DNA of 64,000 nucleotides from Cedecea davisae DSM 4568 (GTDB taxonomy: Bacteria; Pseudomonadota; Gammaproteobacteria; Enterobacterales; Enterobacteriaceae): NCBI RefSeq assembly GCF_000412335.2, contig NZ_KE161030.1, positions 4,146,626-4,210,625 on the forward strand. Reading direction: 5' to 3'. The position numbers and the translations under genes were made by a program. The number at the start of each line of letters is the position of its first letter. The first letter of the stretch is position 1. Shown one piece after another: positions 24,133-34,661 of this stretch. The notes under the pieces are model-generated. The model was not told the origin of the DNA and ran no database searches. It saw nothing but the letters and a program-made list of their open reading frames with translations.

Positions 24133-24387
24133 TCAAAAACCATTTAGCTTGCGATCGCGCGCCCACTCTTCCGGAGTGTAGGTCTTAATTGAAACAGCAT
24201 GCATACGGTTATCGGCGATAAACTCCATCAGCGGCGCATAAACCGTTTGCTGTTTTTTGACGCGACTTAACTCGGCGAACAACTCACCCACCGCTATCAC
24301 CTGAAAGTGGCTGCCATCGCCTGAGACGTGGACTTCCTGGAGAGGCAGTGCGTTCATCAGCACTGTCTGAATTTCATGATTTTCCAT
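24133..24387 (-). CDS. ibaG: BolA-family protein IbaG
   Basis: IbaG is a BolA-like protein that partners with monothiol glutaredoxin Grx4 in Fe-S handling and is linked to acid stress. The 84-residue product starts [30 protein letters not shown] and has the conserved [22 protein letters not shown] end, with the histidine of the Fe-S site in RMHAV. The in-frame extension upstream (13 codons) is not counted. It lies between mlaB and murA. Confidence 0.95.
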   Translation of the reverse strand: MENHEIQTVLMNALPLQEVHVSGDGSHFQVIAVGELFAELSRVKKQQTVYAPLMEFIADNRMHAVSIKTYTPEEWARDRKLNGF

Positions 24388-24463
24388 GGGCTTTTTATCT
24401 ATTCGTCGGTTAATGAAATAAGCCACACATCTTAGAGGAAAGTGGCGCTCGCTGAAATAAGCA

Positions 24464-24498
24464 AAAAGCCCCGGAACTTAACAGTTCGAGGGCTTTAA
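24464..24498 (-). terminator. Terminator after mlaB
   Basis: On the minus strand, AAAGCCC..GAAC-TGTTAA-GTTC..GGGGCTTTTT is an interrupted but long stem with a T run. It ends the mlaFEDCB operon before ibaG-murA. Confidence 0.75.
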
Positions 24499-24517
24499 TA
24501 GTAACGTGCTGAAAACA

Positions 24518-24820
24518 TTAGCCGGCCAGGTGCGGCAACAGTTTATCCGGCAGGTTATAGAGCTGGGCAAGAGTCCGTAAATTCTCGCTGGCTCCCTGCA
24601 ATCGAACCTCCGCGCCTTTCCGCCCGGCGATATTAATCAGATGGATCAGCAGCGCAAGCCCTGCGGTATCAACGCGCGTTAAGCCGCTAAGCTCAAAGCT
24701 CGTTACGCCAGCTACCGCCTTCTCACGCACCTGCCAGAGCGACTGAACGGTTTCGCCATCCAGCTCGCCCGTCAGGTGCAGGGTCGCCCCTTCCTGTTTC
24801 CAGCTGAGTTCTTCTGCCAT
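24518..24820 (-). CDS. mlaB: STAS-domain protein MlaB
   Basis: MlaB is the cytoplasmic STAS subunit that stabilises the MlaF ATPase in the MlaFEDB retrograde/anterograde phospholipid transporter. The 100-residue product carries LSGLTRVDTAGLALLIHLINIAG, the STAS signature loop with the D-T-A/G turn. It is the last gene of the mla operon, overlapping the mlaC stop by one base. It is less conserved than its neighbours but fits the family in length and position. Confidence 0.95.
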   Translation of the reverse strand: MAEELSWKQEGATLHLTGELDGETVQSLWQVREKAVAGVTSFELSGLTRVDTAGLALLIHLINIAGRKGAEVRLQGASENLRTLAQLYNLPDKLLPHLAG

Positions 24821-25449
24821 TACTTTTTACTGTCCAGCGTGATGGGCTGTTTAGAAATAGTCTGCAATTGAGCGGTAAGGCCGTCGATCCCTTTAGTACG
24901 CAGCAGATCGCTCCACTCGTTCTGTTTCGTGGTGATCATGCTGATCCCTTCGGCGATCATGTCGTAGGCCTGCCAGTTACCGGTCTGGGTGTTTTTACGC
25001 CACTGGAAGTCAAGACGTACCGGAGGGCGGCCGTTTGGATCGATAATCGTCACGCGGATAGGGATAATATCGGCATTGCCCAGCGGCTGCTCCGGAGCAA
25101 TCTGATAAGTCTGCCCGTGGTACATCGCCAGCGCCTGGCCATAAGCCTGCTTCAGATACTCTTCAAAAGCTTTGAAATAAGCGTCACGCTGCGCGGGCGT
25201 TGCCTCTTTGTAGTAGCGCCCCAGCACCAGCGCACCGGCGTATTTCACCTGCACATAGGGCAGCAGCTCCTGGCCGACGATATCACGCAGATAGTCCGGG
25301 TTCTGGCGGATTTTAGGCTGCTCGGTTTTCAGGCGATCGAAGGTTTTCTGGGCCGCTTCGTTCATTAATTTGTAGGGATTACTCTGGTCTGCCGCCATAG
25401 CGAATGGCGCAATCACCAACATGGCAATCATCATAAGACGTTTAAACAT
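24820..25449 (-). CDS. mlaC: Periplasmic phospholipid-binding protein MlaC
   Basis: MlaC shuttles phospholipids across the periplasm between the outer-membrane MlaA-OmpC complex and MlaFEDB. The 209-residue product has a signal peptide ([19 protein letters not shown], then ADQSNP). The Tgt2/NTF2-like fold includes [28 protein letters not shown] and [25 protein letters not shown]. It follows mlaD with an 18-nt gap. Confidence 0.97.
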   Translation of the reverse strand: MFKRLMMIAMLVIAPFAMAADQSNPYKLMNEAAQKTFDRLKTEQPKIRQNPDYLRDIVGQELLPYVQVKYAGALVLGRYYKEATPAQRDAYFKAFEEYLKQAYGQALAMYHGQTYQIAPEQPLGNADIIPIRVTIIDPNGRPPVRLDFQWRKNTQTGNWQAYDMIAEGISMITTKQNEWSDLLRTKGIDGLTAQLQTISKQPITLDSKK

Positions 25450-25467
25450 TACTCGTTTCCTCTTAGA

Positions 25468-26019
25468 TTAATTCGTGGTGCCAGACTGCGGCGTAGCATC
25501 AGTATGACCCGCCGCATGCGGGTCGGCATCGCCAGAATTCTTATTATCGCCGTTGCCGCTCTTATACAGGAACTGGCCAATCAGGTCTTCAAGCACCAGC
25601 GCGGACTTGGTATCCTGGATAGTACCGCCGTCTTTGAGCATAGATGATCCCAGTTCCGGGTCGTCAAAGCCAAGGTTCAGGGCGATGTACTGCTCACCCA
25701 GCAGGCCAGAAGTGCGAATAGCCAGCGAACTGGTATCGGGGATCTGGTTGTAGCGCTGCTCAATATCCAGCGTTACGCGCGGCAGATAAGTTTTCGGGTC
25801 GAGGGCGATATCATCAACCCGGCCAATGACTACGCCGCCGAGGCGAACCGGAGAGCTGACTTTCAGGCCACCGATATTGTCAAAGGTCGCATAGACGCGA
25901 TAAGTCGGTTCGCTGCGCAGGGAAGTGACGTTAGCCACTTTCAGGCAGAGGAAAATAATCGCTACCAGCGCCACCAGCAGAAAAGCACCTACCCAAACTT
26001 CAAATTTCTTTGTTTGCAT
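25468..26019 (-). CDS. mlaD: MCE-domain phospholipid transport protein MlaD
   Basis: MlaD forms a hexameric MCE ring anchored in the inner membrane that passes lipids between MlaC and MlaE. The 183-residue product starts MQTKKFEVWVGAFLLVALVAII, with one span at about 9-29. The MCE domain covers 39-117 (YATFDNIGGLKVSSPVRLGGVVIGRV), followed by the hydrophobic pore helix and a low-complexity D/N/G tail. The MQTKK start is chosen over an ATG five codons earlier. Confidence 0.97.
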   Translation of the reverse strand: MQTKKFEVWVGAFLLVALVAIIFLCLKVANVTSLRSEPTYRVYATFDNIGGLKVSSPVRLGGVVIGRVDDIALDPKTYLPRVTLDIEQRYNQIPDTSSLAIRTSGLLGEQYIALNLGFDDPELGSSMLKDGGTIQDTKSALVLEDLIGQFLYKSGNGDNKNSGDADPHAAGHTDATPQSGTTN

Positions 26020-26023
26020 GAAC

Positions 26024-26812
<789 letters not shown>

Positions 26813-27628
26813 TTAGCTCCTCGTTCCAGATAACAAATCTTGTTGATAATCCCCGGCCGGATAACGGAACGGCACCGGTCCGTCAGCGATGCCGTCGAGG
26901 AATTGTCGAACGCGTGGGTCGTGATTTTCACGCAGCTCAGCCGCGCTACCGTGCGCCACAATGTGCTGGTCGGCAGCAATATAAGCGTAATCCGCGATAC
27001 TTAATACTTCGGGAACGTCGTGGGATACCACAATGCAGGTTACCCCAAGCGAGCTATTCAGCTCAGAGATAAGCTTCACCAGTACGCCCATCGTTATTGG
27101 GTCCTGGCCAACAAAAGGCTCATCAAACATGATCAAGTCTGGCTCAAGGGCAATAGCACGAGCCAGCGCGGCACGCCGTGCCATCCCGCCGGACAACTCA
27201 GACGGCATCAGTTTAGCCGCACCACGCAGCCCGACCGCTTCCAGCTTCATCATCACCGTGCTGTGCAGCAGAGGCTCAGGCAGATTACGATGCTCGCGCA
27301 GCGGATAGGCAACGTTTTCAAACACGTCGAGATCGGTAAACAACGCGCCGGACTGGAACAACATGCTCATGCGCTTGCGGACGGTAAAAAGCCTCGAGCG
27401 TGACATTGCCGGAACGTTTTCGCCATCAAACAGGATCTCACCGCTATCGGGGGTTATCTGCCCGCCAATAAGTTTTAATAGCGTCGTCTTGCCGATCCCC
27501 GATGGCCCCATGATCGCGGTTATTTTGCCGCGAGGTACGGTCAGGGAAATATTATCGAAAATCTGGCGATCGCCACGGGAAAAACTCATCCCACGGATCT
27601 CAACCAGGTTCGCTTCAGTCTGACTCAT
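26813..27628 (-). CDS. mlaF: Phospholipid ABC transporter ATP-binding protein MlaF
   Basis: MlaF is the ATPase of the Mla transporter. The 271-residue product has Walker A GPSGIGKTT (41-49), signature ELSGGMARR, Walker B DLIMFDEPFVGQDP and the H-loop VSHDVPE. It has the C-terminal extension (FRYPAGDYQQDLL) that in E. coli wraps around the other MlaF subunit and contacts MlaB. First gene of mlaFEDCB, divergent from yrbG. Confidence 0.98.
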   Translation of the reverse strand: MSQTEANLVEIRGMSFSRGDRQIFDNISLTVPRGKITAIMGPSGIGKTTLLKLIGGQITPDSGEILFDGENVPAMSRSRLFTVRKRMSMLFQSGALFTDLDVFENVAYPLREHRNLPEPLLHSTVMMKLEAVGLRGAAKLMPSELSGGMARRAALARAIALEPDLIMFDEPFVGQDPITMGVLVKLISELNSSLGVTCIVVSHDVPEVLSIADYAYIAADQHIVAHGSAAELRENHDPRVRQFLDGIADGPVPFRYPAGDYQQDLLSGTRS

Positions 27629-27857
27629 CGCCCTTCCTTTTTTGTCTTAAGCGGCAAGCATGGCCTCAAAGAGAGGCTGAAACCCATCATTTTTACAGAA
27701 TATTACCTGTCCGGGTTAGCGAAAGCTGGCATTTGTTTTACTTTTCTGCCGCATAAAGTCAGAATTAAGACTTATGGCTAAGTCCAGACGGCGCTTCGGC
27801 TCCGCCGGAACATTCAGGGCCCAGGACCGGCGATTATATCTTAATAAAGGATTTTTC

Positions 27858-28835
27858 ATGCTGTTAGCTACGGCGCTATTAATTATCGGTTTACTTCTGG
27901 TGGTTTATGGTGCCGATCGTTTAGTTTTTGCCGCCGCGATCCTTTGTCGAAGTATCGGCGTCCCGCCGCTTATCATCGGCATGACCGTGGTCAGCATTGG
28001 CACCTCGCTTCCTGAAATCATTATTGCCAGCTCATCGGCGCTGCACGGGCAGTTGGACTTAGCCGTCGGAACGGCAATCGGCTCTAATATAACCAATATC
28101 ATGCTGATTCTCGGCTTGGCCGCGCTGCTTCACCCATTTACCGTCAATTCCGATATTGTACGCCGCGAATTACCGCTAATGTTGATCGTTAGCGCCGCCG
28201 CTGGCCTGTTTCTGTATGACGGGGAGCTGAGCCAGTTCAAAGGCATAATACTGCTGGCAATGGCGGTGCTATATCTGCTGTTTATTATTAGAATAGGCCG
28301 CCTTGCCGAGCGTCAGGGCGAAGATAGCCTCACGCGCGAACAGCTAGCCGAGCTGCCGCAGGAAGGCAGCCTTTCGGTAGCGTTTTTATGGCTCGGCGTT
28401 GCGTTGGTTATTATGCCGATGGCCACCAGAATGGTTATCGATAATGCTTCTGTTCTCGCCCACTATTTCGGCGTGAGCGAGCTGGTTATCGGCCTGACGA
28501 TCATTGCTATCGGCACCAGCCTGCCGGAACTGGCGACGGCGATTGCGGGCGCACGCAAAGGTGAAGATGACATCGCCATTGGCAATATCATTGGCTCAAA
28601 TATTTTTAATATTGTTTTTGTTCTGGGGATCCCCGCACTGGTGGCTCCGGGCAGTATCGACCCGCTGGCCTTTGCGCGTGATTATTGGCTGATGTTAGCG
28701 GTAAGTGCTGTTTTTGCCGTGCTTTGCTGGCGTAAACCTCGCCAAATCGGCAAGCTCGCGGGCGCTCTGTTAACATGTGGGTTTATCGTATGGATTGTGG
28801 TGCTTTGGTTTGTTGCACCACCTGTCGTCGGATAA
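27858..28835 (+). CDS. yrbG: CaCA-family Na+/Ca2+ exchanger-like protein YrbG
   Basis: YrbG is a member of the calcium/cation antiporter family in the inner membrane. The 325-residue product has two inverted halves, each with an alpha repeat: GMTVVSIGTSLPEIIIA...GTAIGSNITNIMLILG and GLTIIAIGTSLPELATAI...GNIIGSNIFNIVFVLG. These hold the ion-binding Glu/Asn/Ser residues. The frame is open 28 codons upstream, but the AAAGG and the hydrophobic start MLLATALLIIGLLL decide the start. First gene of the kds-lpt operon; the physiological ion is not known. Confidence 0.95.
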   Translation: MLLATALLIIGLLLVVYGADRLVFAAAILCRSIGVPPLIIGMTVVSIGTSLPEIIIASSSALHGQLDLAVGTAIGSNITNIMLILGLAALLHPFTVNSDIVRRELPLMLIVSAAAGLFLYDGELSQFKGIILLAMAVLYLLFIIRIGRLAERQGEDSLTREQLAELPQEGSLSVAFLWLGVALVIMPMATRMVIDNASVLAHYFGVSELVIGLTIIAIGTSLPELATAIAGARKGEDDIAIGNIIGSNIFNIVFVLGIPALVAPGSIDPLAFARDYWLMLAVSAVFAVLCWRKPRQIGKLAGALLTCGFIVWIVVLWFVAPPVVG

Positions 28836-28851
28836 AACGGAAACGGGAATT

Positions 28852-29838
28852 ATGTCTCATATAGATTTAGCGCCGGGTTTTGACTTTCAACAAGCGGGCA
28901 AAGACGTGCTCAATATTGAACGTGAAGGCCTGGCTCAGCTCGACCAGTATATTAACGACGACTTCTCGCAGGCCTGTGAGAAAATGTTTTACTGCGCGGG
29001 CAAGATAGTTGTGATGGGCATGGGCAAGTCGGGCCATATCGGTAAGAAGATGGCGGCGACGTTCGCCAGCACCGGCACCCCGGCATTTTTCGTCCATCCC
29101 GGTGAAGCCAGCCACGGCGATCTCGGCATGGTTACCGCGCAGGACATCGTGATAGCCATTTCCAACTCCGGCGAATCTAACGAAATTTTGGCGCTAATCC
29201 CGGTGTTAAAACGCCTCCAGGTGCCGTTAATTTGCATGACTGGCCGCCCGGAAAGCTCAATGGGCCGTGCGGCAGATATTCATCTGTGCATCGCGGTGCC
29301 ACAGGAAGCCTGTCCTCTGGGCCTGGCACCGACCACCAGCACCACGGCAACGCTGGTGATGGGTGATGCGCTTGCTGTCGCGCTGCTGAAAGCCCGCGGC
29401 TTTACGCCCGAAGATTTTGCGCTTTCCCATCCGGGCGGCGCGCTGGGCCGTAAACTGCTGCTGCGAGTTAACGACATTATGCACTCCGGGGATGAAATTC
29501 CGCACGTCAGCAAAGAGGCCTCTCTGCGCGACGCGCTGCTGGAAATTACCCGTAAAAACATGGGGATGACGGTCATCTGCAATGACCTGATGAAAATTGA
29601 AGGCATCTTTACCGACGGCGACTTACGTCGCGTGTTCGATATGGGTGCTGATTTAAATACCCTACGCATTGCTGACGTGATGACCGCAGGCGGCATTCGC
29701 GTGCGTCCGGGAACATTGGCGGTTGACGCCCTGAACCTGATGCAGTCGCGCCATATCACCTCGGTTCTGGTCGCAGATGGCGACCAATTGCTGGGTGTGG
29801 TACATATGCATGACATGCTGCGCGCAGGCGTAGTTTAA
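28852..29838 (+). CDS. kdsD: D-arabinose 5-phosphate isomerase KdsD
   Basis: KdsD interconverts ribulose 5-phosphate and arabinose 5-phosphate, the first step towards Kdo. The 328-residue product has a SIS domain (about 40-185, with VVMGMGKSGHIGKKMAATFASTGTPAFFVHPGEASHGDLG) and two C-terminal CBS domains. It starts MSHIDLAPGFDFQQAG, 16 nt after yrbG. kdsC and the lpt genes follow, linking Kdo supply to LPS export. Confidence 0.97.
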   Translation: MSHIDLAPGFDFQQAGKDVLNIEREGLAQLDQYINDDFSQACEKMFYCAGKIVVMGMGKSGHIGKKMAATFASTGTPAFFVHPGEASHGDLGMVTAQDIVIAISNSGESNEILALIPVLKRLQVPLICMTGRPESSMGRAADIHLCIAVPQEACPLGLAPTTSTTATLVMGDALAVALLKARGFTPEDFALSHPGGALGRKLLLRVNDIMHSGDEIPHVSKEASLRDALLEITRKNMGMTVICNDLMKIEGIFTDGDLRRVFDMGADLNTLRIADVMTAGGIRVRPGTLAVDALNLMQSRHITSVLVADGDQLLGVVHMHDMLRAGVV

Positions 29839-29855
29839 ACAAAGGATTAGCCTTA

Positions 29856-30422
29856 ATGAGTAACCGTGATGCGTTGCTGAACACCTGTTATGGGCCGGTT
29901 AGCGCGCAGGTCATAGAGCGGGCGAAAGAAGTTCGCCTGCTGATTCTGGATGTCGATGGCGTTATGTCAGACGGCCTGATTTACATGGGCAATAGCGGCG
30001 AAGAGCTGAAGGCCTTCAACGTGCGCGATGGCTACGGCATTCGCTGCGCCCTGACCTCCGGGATTGAAGTCGCTATTATTACCGGAAGGAAAGCAAAACT
30101 GCTGGAAGACCGCTGTGAAACTCTGGGTATCACGCACCTCTATCAGGGGCAGTCAGATAAGCTCATCGCCTTTCGCGATCTGCTGGCAAAGCTGGCGCTC
30201 TCTCCAGAGCAGGCGGCTTATATCGGTGACGACCTGATCGACTGGCCGGTAATGGAACAAGTGGGCTTAAGCGTAGCCGTTGCAGACGCCCATCCGCTGC
30301 TCACGCCAAAGGCTGACTACGTTACCCGAATTAGCGGCGGGCGCGGCGCGGTGCGGGAAGTTTGCGATCTGTTATTGATGGCGCAAGGTAAGCTTGACGA
30401 GGCCAAAGGGCAATCCATATGA
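29856..30422 (+). CDS. kdsC: 3-deoxy-D-manno-octulosonate-8-phosphatase KdsC
   Basis: KdsC dephosphorylates Kdo-8-phosphate to Kdo. The 188-residue C0-type HAD phosphatase has nucleophile D32 and acid D34 in LDVDGVMSDG, motif II IITGRKA, and motif III YIGDDLIDWPVM. The family is a tetramer without a cap domain. It overlaps lptC by four bases (ATGA). Confidence 0.98.
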   Translation: MSNRDALLNTCYGPVSAQVIERAKEVRLLILDVDGVMSDGLIYMGNSGEELKAFNVRDGYGIRCALTSGIEVAIITGRKAKLLEDRCETLGITHLYQGQSDKLIAFRDLLAKLALSPEQAAYIGDDLIDWPVMEQVGLSVAVADAHPLLTPKADYVTRISGGRGAVREVCDLLLMAQGKLDEAKGQSI

Positions 30423-30991
30423 GTAAGACCAAACGTTGGCTTATTATCCTGCTCGCCATCGCGGCGCTGGTCCTGATCGGCCTGAATCTTACGGATCGTG
30501 ACGAACCTGGCGTAACCGTCAATAATAATGATCCCACCTATCAGAGTGAGCTTTCCACAACGGTAGTGTACAACCCGCAGGGCGCGCTGAATTACAAACT
30601 GATAGCCCAGCATGTTGAATATTTTTCGGATACGGGGATTTCCTGGTTCACCAAACCGGTGATGACCCAGTACGATGAAAAGAAGGTCGCCACCTGGGAA
30701 ATTCACGCCGATCGCGCCAAACTTACCGATGACAAAATGCTCTATTTGTACGGCAACGTGGTGGTAACGGCGCTGACCCCGGAGTCGCAGTTACGCAAAA
30801 TCACGACAGACAATGCGCAGGTTAACCTCGTCACCCAGGACGTTGCGTCCGACGACCTGGTTACCCTGTACGGTACCAGCTTTAATTCCAGCGGCCTGAA
30901 AATGCGCGGCAACTTACGCAGCCAAACTGCACAGCTGATTGAAAAGGTTAAAACCTCTTATGAAATCCAGAATAAACAAACTCAGCCTTAA
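30419..30991 (+). CDS. lptC: LPS export system protein LptC
   Basis: LptC is the bitopic inner-membrane protein that receives LPS from LptB2FG and passes it to LptA. The 190-residue product has an N-terminal span (about 6-24) and a periplasmic beta-jellyroll with the conserved YTYxD-like core and LYGTSFNSSGLKMRGNLRS. It overlaps kdsC by 4 nt and lptA by 32 nt, so translation of the three is coupled. Confidence 0.97.
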   Translation: MSKTKRWLIILLAIAALVLIGLNLTDRDEPGVTVNNNDPTYQSELSTTVVYNPQGALNYKLIAQHVEYFSDTGISWFTKPVMTQYDEKKVATWEIHADRAKLTDDKMLYLYGNVVVTALTPESQLRKITTDNAQVNLVTQDVASDDLVTLYGTSFNSSGLKMRGNLRSQTAQLIEKVKTSYEIQNKQTQP

Positions 30992-31511
30992 ACTTGTTCT
31001 GCTTGGTACGCTCTTTGCCGCACCATGGTCCGCCTGGGCGCTGACCGGTGATACCGAACAGCCGATTCATATTGAATCGGACCAGCAGTCCCTCGATATG
31101 CAGGGTAACGTCGTCACCTTCACCGGTAACGTCGTGGTGACTCAGGGCAGTATCAAAATCAACGCCGACAAAGTTGTCGTCACCCGTCCCGGCGGCGAGC
31201 AGGGCAAAGAGGTGATCGACGGCTACGGCAACCCGGCAACCTTCTACCAAATGCAGGACAGCGGGAAGCCGGTAAAAGGCCACGCCTCCACCATGCATTA
31301 TGAGCTGGCCAACGACTTCGTCGTGCTGACCGGTAAAGCTTACCTGGAACAGCTGGACAGCAATATCACCGGCGACAAGATAACTTACCTGGTGAAAGAG
31401 CAAAAAATGCAGGCGTTTAGCGATAAAGGCAAGCGAGTCACCACCGTGCTGGTGCCGTCTCAGTTGCAAAACAAAAACGGCCAGCAGCCGGCACAGAAAA
31501 AGAGTAACTAA
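30960..31511 (+). CDS. lptA: LPS transport periplasmic protein LptA
   Basis: LptA forms the periplasmic beta-jellyroll bridge carrying LPS from LptC to LptD. The 183-residue product starts MKSRINKLSLKLVLLG, has a signal peptide cleaved after SAWA, and mature LTGDTEQPIHIESDQQSLDMQGNVVTFTGNVVV. The frame is open seven codons upstream, but this start gives a proper signal peptide. The start lies inside the end of lptC. Confidence 0.97.
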   Translation: MKSRINKLSLKLVLLGTLFAAPWSAWALTGDTEQPIHIESDQQSLDMQGNVVTFTGNVVVTQGSIKINADKVVVTRPGGEQGKEVIDGYGNPATFYQMQDSGKPVKGHASTMHYELANDFVVLTGKAYLEQLDSNITGDKITYLVKEQKMQAFSDKGKRVTTVLVPSQLQNKNGQQPAQKKSN

Positions 31512-31517
31512 TTCGTC

Positions 31518-32243
31518 ATGGCAACTTTAATTGCGAAAAACCTGGCTAAAGCCTACAAGGGCCGCCGCGTAGTCGAAGACGTCAGCCTGACCGTTAAATC
31601 AGGCGAAATCGTTGGGCTGCTCGGGCCAAACGGCGCCGGTAAAACCACGACGTTTTATATGGTTGTAGGTATCGTGCCTCGCGATGCGGGCAATATCATC
31701 ATTGATGATGAAGACATCAGCCTGCTTCCGCTGCATGCCCGCGCACGCCGTGGTATCGGCTATCTGCCTCAGGAAGCCTCTATTTTCCGCCGCCTGAGCG
31801 TTTTCGATAATCTGATGGCGGTGTTGCAGATTCGCGATGACCTGACCTCAGAGCAGCGCGAAGACCGCGCCAACGAGCTGATGGAAGAGTTCCACATCTC
31901 TCATCTGCGCAATAGCCTCGGGCAGTCGCTGTCCGGCGGGGAGCGCCGCCGCGTTGAAATAGCCCGCGCGCTGGCAGCAAACCCAAAATTCATCCTGCTG
32001 GATGAACCTTTTGCCGGCGTAGACCCGATTTCCGTAATTGATATCAAACGCATCATCGAGCATCTGCGCGACAGCGGCCTCGGCGTGCTGATTACCGACC
32101 ATAACGTCCGCGAAACGCTGGCCGTCTGCGAACGCGCCTATATCGTTAGCCAGGGCCACCTGATTGCCCACGGCACGCCGGAAGAAATCCTTGAAGACGA
32201 GCAAGTTAAGCGAGTCTATCTGGGCGAAGAGTTCAGACTCTGA
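31518..32243 (+). CDS. lptB: LPS export ABC transporter ATP-binding protein LptB
   Basis: LptB powers LPS extraction from the inner membrane with LptF and LptG (encoded elsewhere). The 241-residue ATPase has Walker [10 protein letters not shown] (36-44), signature [15 protein letters not shown], Walker [14 protein letters not shown] and switch histidine ITDHNVRE. It starts six bases after the lptA stop and is followed by rpoN with a 48-nt gap. Confidence 0.98.
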   Translation: MATLIAKNLAKAYKGRRVVEDVSLTVKSGEIVGLLGPNGAGKTTTFYMVVGIVPRDAGNIIIDDEDISLLPLHARARRGIGYLPQEASIFRRLSVFDNLMAVLQIRDDLTSEQREDRANELMEEFHISHLRNSLGQSLSGGERRRVEIARALAANPKFILLDEPFAGVDPISVIDIKRIIEHLRDSGLGVLITDHNVRETLAVCERAYIVSQGHLIAHGTPEEILEDEQVKRVYLGEEFRL

Positions 32244-32291
32244 TAGGGTGGGAAGTCTTACACGACTTATTTGAGGACGTTTGCTCTGAAC

Positions 32292-33725
32292 ATGAAGCAA
32301 GGTTTGCAATTACGGCTTAGCCAACAACTTGCTATGACGCCCCAGCTACAGCAGGCAATTCGCCTGTTGCAGCTCTCGACGTTAGAGCTTCAGCAAGAAC
32401 TCCAGCAGGCACTGGACAGCAATCCATTGCTTGAGCAAACCGACCTGCATGATGAAATCGATACTCAGGAAATGCCTGAGAGCGAAGCCATGGACACCCG
32501 CGAAGCCCTCGAACAGAAAGATATGCCCGAGGAGCTACCGCTGGACGCCAGTTGGGATGAGATTTATACCGCAGGAACCCCTTCGGGCACCGGCACCGAC
32601 TATCTCGACGATGAGCTTCCCGTTTATCAGGGGGAAACGACCCAGTCGCTTCAGGACTACCTGATGTGGCAAGTTGACCTGACGCCCTTCTCCGACACGG
32701 ACACCGCGATTGCAACTTCGATAGTCGACGCGGTAGACGAAACCGGGTATCTCACCGTCCCGCTGGAAGACATTCTGGAAAGCATGGGCAACGACGAGGT
32801 TACTCTCGATGAAGTCGAAGCGGTGCTTAAGCGCATTCAGCGCTTCGATCCGGTAGGCGTGGCGGCAAGAGATTTGCGCGACTGCCTGCTGATCCAACTT
32901 TCTCAATTCGCCAAAGAAACGCCCTGGCTGGCCGAAGCTCGCCTGATTGTTAGCGACCATTTAGATCTGCTGGCTAACCACGATTTCCGCGCCTTAATGC
33001 GCGTCACAAGAATCAAAGAAGACGTACTGAAAGAGGCCATGTGCCTGATTCAGTCGCTTGACCCACGCCCCGGCCAGTCCATTCAAACCGGCGAGCCTGA
33101 ATACGTTATTCCGGACGTGCTGGTGCGTAAGCTACAGTCGCGCTGGACCGTAGAGCTTAACTCCGACAGCATTCCCCGCCTCAAAATCAACCAGCAATAT
33201 GCCGCCATGGGCGGAAATACCCGCAATGACAGCGATTCGCAGTTTATTCGCAGTCACCTGCAGGAAGCGAAGTGGTTGATTAAAAGTCTCGAAAGCCGCA
33301 ATGATACGCTGTTACGCGTTAGCCGCTGCATTGTGGAGCAGCAGCAGGGCTTTTTTGAGCATGGCGAAGAGCACATGAAGCCGATGGTGCTGGCGGATAT
33401 TGCCCAGGCGGTAGAGATGCACGAATCGACCATCTCAAGGGTGACGACGCAGAAGTATTTGCACAGCCCGCGCGGCATTTTTGAATTAAAGTATTTCTTC
33501 TCCAGCCATGTCAGTACCGAAGGCGGCGGCGAAGCCTCCTCAACGGCAATTCGTGCGCTGGTGAAGAAGTTAATAGCTGCGGAAAACCCCGCCAAACCTC
33601 TGAGCGACAGTAAATTAACCTCAATGCTGTCGGATCAGGGTATTATGGTGGCACGCCGCACAGTTGCGAAGTACCGAGAATCTTTATCCATTCCACCGTC
33701 AAACCAGCGTAAACAGCTGGTGTGA
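32292..33725 (+). CDS. rpoN: RNA polymerase sigma-54 factor
   Basis: RpoN directs transcription from -24/-12 promoters with AAA+ activators such as NtrC. The 477-residue product has the Gln/Leu-rich region I ([37 protein letters not shown]), an acidic region II (about 50-110), the core-binding region, an HTH, and the RpoN box [10 protein letters not shown] (454-463). It starts the rpoN-hpf-ptsN-rapZ-npr cluster, which ties nitrogen control to the nitrogen PTS. Confidence 0.98.
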   Translation: MKQGLQLRLSQQLAMTPQLQQAIRLLQLSTLELQQELQQALDSNPLLEQTDLHDEIDTQEMPESEAMDTREALEQKDMPEELPLDASWDEIYTAGTPSGTGTDYLDDELPVYQGETTQSLQDYLMWQVDLTPFSDTDTAIATSIVDAVDETGYLTVPLEDILESMGNDEVTLDEVEAVLKRIQRFDPVGVAARDLRDCLLIQLSQFAKETPWLAEARLIVSDHLDLLANHDFRALMRVTRIKEDVLKEAMCLIQSLDPRPGQSIQTGEPEYVIPDVLVRKLQSRWTVELNSDSIPRLKINQQYAAMGGNTRNDSDSQFIRSHLQEAKWLIKSLESRNDTLLRVSRCIVEQQQGFFEHGEEHMKPMVLADIAQAVEMHESTISRVTTQKYLHSPRGIFELKYFFSSHVSTEGGGEASSTAIRALVKKLIAAENPAKPLSDSKLTSMLSDQGIMVARRTVAKYRESLSIPPSNQRKQLV

Positions 33726-33747
33726 CTTCACCGATAAGGAAGACACT

Positions 33748-34035
33748 ATGCAGCTCAACATTACAGGGCAAAACGTCGAGATAACCGATGCACTGCGTGA
33801 TTTTTTGAACGCTAAGTTTGCCAAACTGGAGCAGTACTTCGAAAGAATCAACCAGGTCTATATTGTATTAAAGGTGGAAAAAGTGACTCATGCGGCGGAT
33901 GCTACGCTGCATGTGAACGGTGGAGAACTGCATGCCAGCGCCGAAGGCCAGGACATGTATGCCGCGATTGACGGACTGATTGATAAACTGGCCCGACAGT
34001 TAACAAAACACAAAGATAAACTAAAACAACACTGA
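33748..34035 (+). CDS. hpf: Ribosome hibernation promoting factor HPF
   Basis: HPF converts 90S dimers to 100S hibernating ribosomes in stationary phase. The 95-residue short-type product reads MQLNITGQNVEITDALRDFLNAKFAKLEQYF and keeps the basic face and the C-terminal KLARQLTKHKDKLKQH. AAGGAAG lies before the ATG. It is in the rpoN operon. Confidence 0.97.
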   Translation: MQLNITGQNVEITDALRDFLNAKFAKLEQYFERINQVYIVLKVEKVTHAADATLHVNGGELHASAEGQDMYAAIDGLIDKLARQLTKHKDKLKQH

Positions 34036-34063
34036 TAATCCGGGCATCAGATGTGCATACGGT

Positions 34064-34089
34064 CGGCCCGCTGCCTGTGTAGCGGGCCG
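34064..34089 (+). promoter_or_regulatory. Strong hairpin between hpf and ptsN
   Basis: CGGCCCGCT and AGCGGGCCG form a perfect 9-bp stem with an 8-nt loop, 28 nt before the ptsN ATG. No T tract follows (GTTCGCACAAAAAA), so it is not a plain terminator. It may be an mRNA stability or processing element within the rpoN operon. Function is not known. Confidence 0.5.
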
Positions 34090-34117
34090 TTCGCACAAAA
34101 AATGCTTAGGTGAACTT

Positions 34118-34615
34118 ATGATGAACAACGATTCGGCTCTACAACTGAGCAATGTCCTTAACCAGGAATGTACTCGCAGTGGCGTCCACTGCCAGAGTAA
34201 AAAACGTGCGCTGGAAATTATCAGCGAACTGGCAGCAAAACAGCTTGGCCTGCCGCCGCAGGTCGTTTTCGAAGCCGTATTAACCCGCGAACGTATGGGC
34301 AGTACCGGCATTGGCAACGGCATTGCAATTCCCCACGGCAAGCTTGAGGAAGATACGCTGCGCGCCGTTGGCGTCTTTATCCAGCTGGAAACGCCTATCG
34401 CTTTTGATGCTATCGACAACCAGCCGGTGGACTTGCTGTTCGCGCTGCTGGTGCCGGCGGATCAAACCAAGACCCACCTTCATACGCTGTCTCTGGTGGC
34501 GAAGCGTCTGGCGGATAAAACCATTTGCCGCCGCCTGCGTTCGGCCAGCAGCGATGAAGAGCTTTACCAGATAATTACTGAAACAGAAGTCGATAACGCC
34601 AGCGAAAACGAATAA
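34118..34615 (+). CDS. ptsN: Nitrogen-PTS EIIA component EIIA-Ntr
   Basis: PtsN is the end phosphoacceptor of the nitrogen PTS (PtsP-Npr-PtsN). In its unphosphorylated form it regulates K+ uptake proteins TrkA and KdpD. The 165-residue product has the phosphorylated histidine H73 in GIAIPHGKLEEDTLRAVG, at the known position. It starts with two consecutive ATG codons; the first has AGGTGAACTT upstream and matches the family length. It is downstream of hpf. Confidence 0.98.
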   Translation: MMNNDSALQLSNVLNQECTRSGVHCQSKKRALEIISELAAKQLGLPPQVVFEAVLTRERMGSTGIGNGIAIPHGKLEEDTLRAVGVFIQLETPIAFDAIDNQPVDLLFALLVPADQTKTHLHTLSLVAKRLADKTICRRLRSASSDEELYQIITETEVDNASENE

Positions 34616-34661
34616 TCGGCACGTTTGATGTACCGGACAGATAAATCGGGGGAATGATTAC

